Below are positions 6,433-6,459 of a stretch of DNA of 6,459 nucleotides, in pieces. The notes under the pieces are model-generated. The model did not search any database. It had not been told where the DNA came from and saw only the letters and a list, made by a program, of their open reading frames with translations. The DNA is from Bacteroidetes bacterium UBA2322 (GTDB lineage Bacteria > Bacteroidota > Bacteroidia > Chitinophagales > UBA2359): assembly GCA_002345145.1 (NCBI GenBank), contig DDVC01000081.1, positions 1-6,459 on the forward strand, given 5' to 3'. The first letter of the stretch is position 1; each line of letters begins with the position of its first letter. A program made the position numbers and the translations under genes.

Positions 6433-6459
6433 GTTATGAATTATGAGTTATGAATTATG
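6412..6459 (+). repeat. Heptamer tandem array overlapping the 3' end of the second hydrolase gene
   Basis: Consecutive 7-base units read gtgaaaa twice, gttatga twice, then attatga, gttatga and a cut attatg at the window edge. The array runs from inside the last six codons of the hydrolase, through its TGA stop, and off the end of the window. Similar gttatgaattatga strings occur between genes in many Bacteroidota and cyanobacteria (recalled, not searched). The full length is unknown because the window ends. Confidence 0.85.

Overview
The window reads as ordinary chromosomal DNA from a member of the Bacteroidota, plausibly a Chitinophagales- or Sphingobacteriales-like lineage. Three things point that way. 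None of the five genes has a recognisable Shine-Dalgarno sequence before its start. The leader of the first hydrolase holds a TAccTTaG element close to the Bacteroidota -7 box (TAnnTTTG). The protein types also fit, in particular an RpiB with a CGSxNG loop and a long maltokinase. The assignment is inferred from sequence style, not from a database search.

Layout. On the + strand, rpiB (ribose-5-phosphate isomerase B, 29-481) is followed after 79 bases by a long stand-alone maltokinase (561-2210). Both act on sugar phosphates or storage glucans and they may be co-transcribed. A 328-base convergent spacer (2211-2538) has no gene but is rich in short repeats: an 8-bp hairpin, three tandem copies of a CGCAAAG-type octamer, a perfect 16-bp palindrome and two ATCTGTG copies. 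On the - strand, 2539-4374 encodes a complete half-size ABC exporter (transmembrane domain plus ATPase). A 301-base divergent spacer (4375-4675) separates it from two + strand genes (4676-5512 and 5581-6432). These encode tandem paralogous, N-terminally membrane-anchored alpha/beta hydrolases of the BEM46/ABHD type. The window ends in a heptamer tandem array that begins inside the last codons of the second hydrolase and supplies its stop codon.

How the genes relate. RpiB links the pentose phosphate pathway to ribose-5-phosphate, and the maltokinase makes maltose-1-phosphate, the donor for GlgE-type alpha-glucan synthesis. The ABC exporter and the hydrolases are envelope proteins with unknown cargo and substrates. 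I see no defence island, mobile element, CRISPR array, RNA gene or clearly new multi-gene system. The points most worth a second look are the diverged hydrolase pair (one copy has Lys instead of His in the oxyanion-loop motif), the repeat-derived C-terminus of the second hydrolase, and the repeat mosaic in the convergent spacer.
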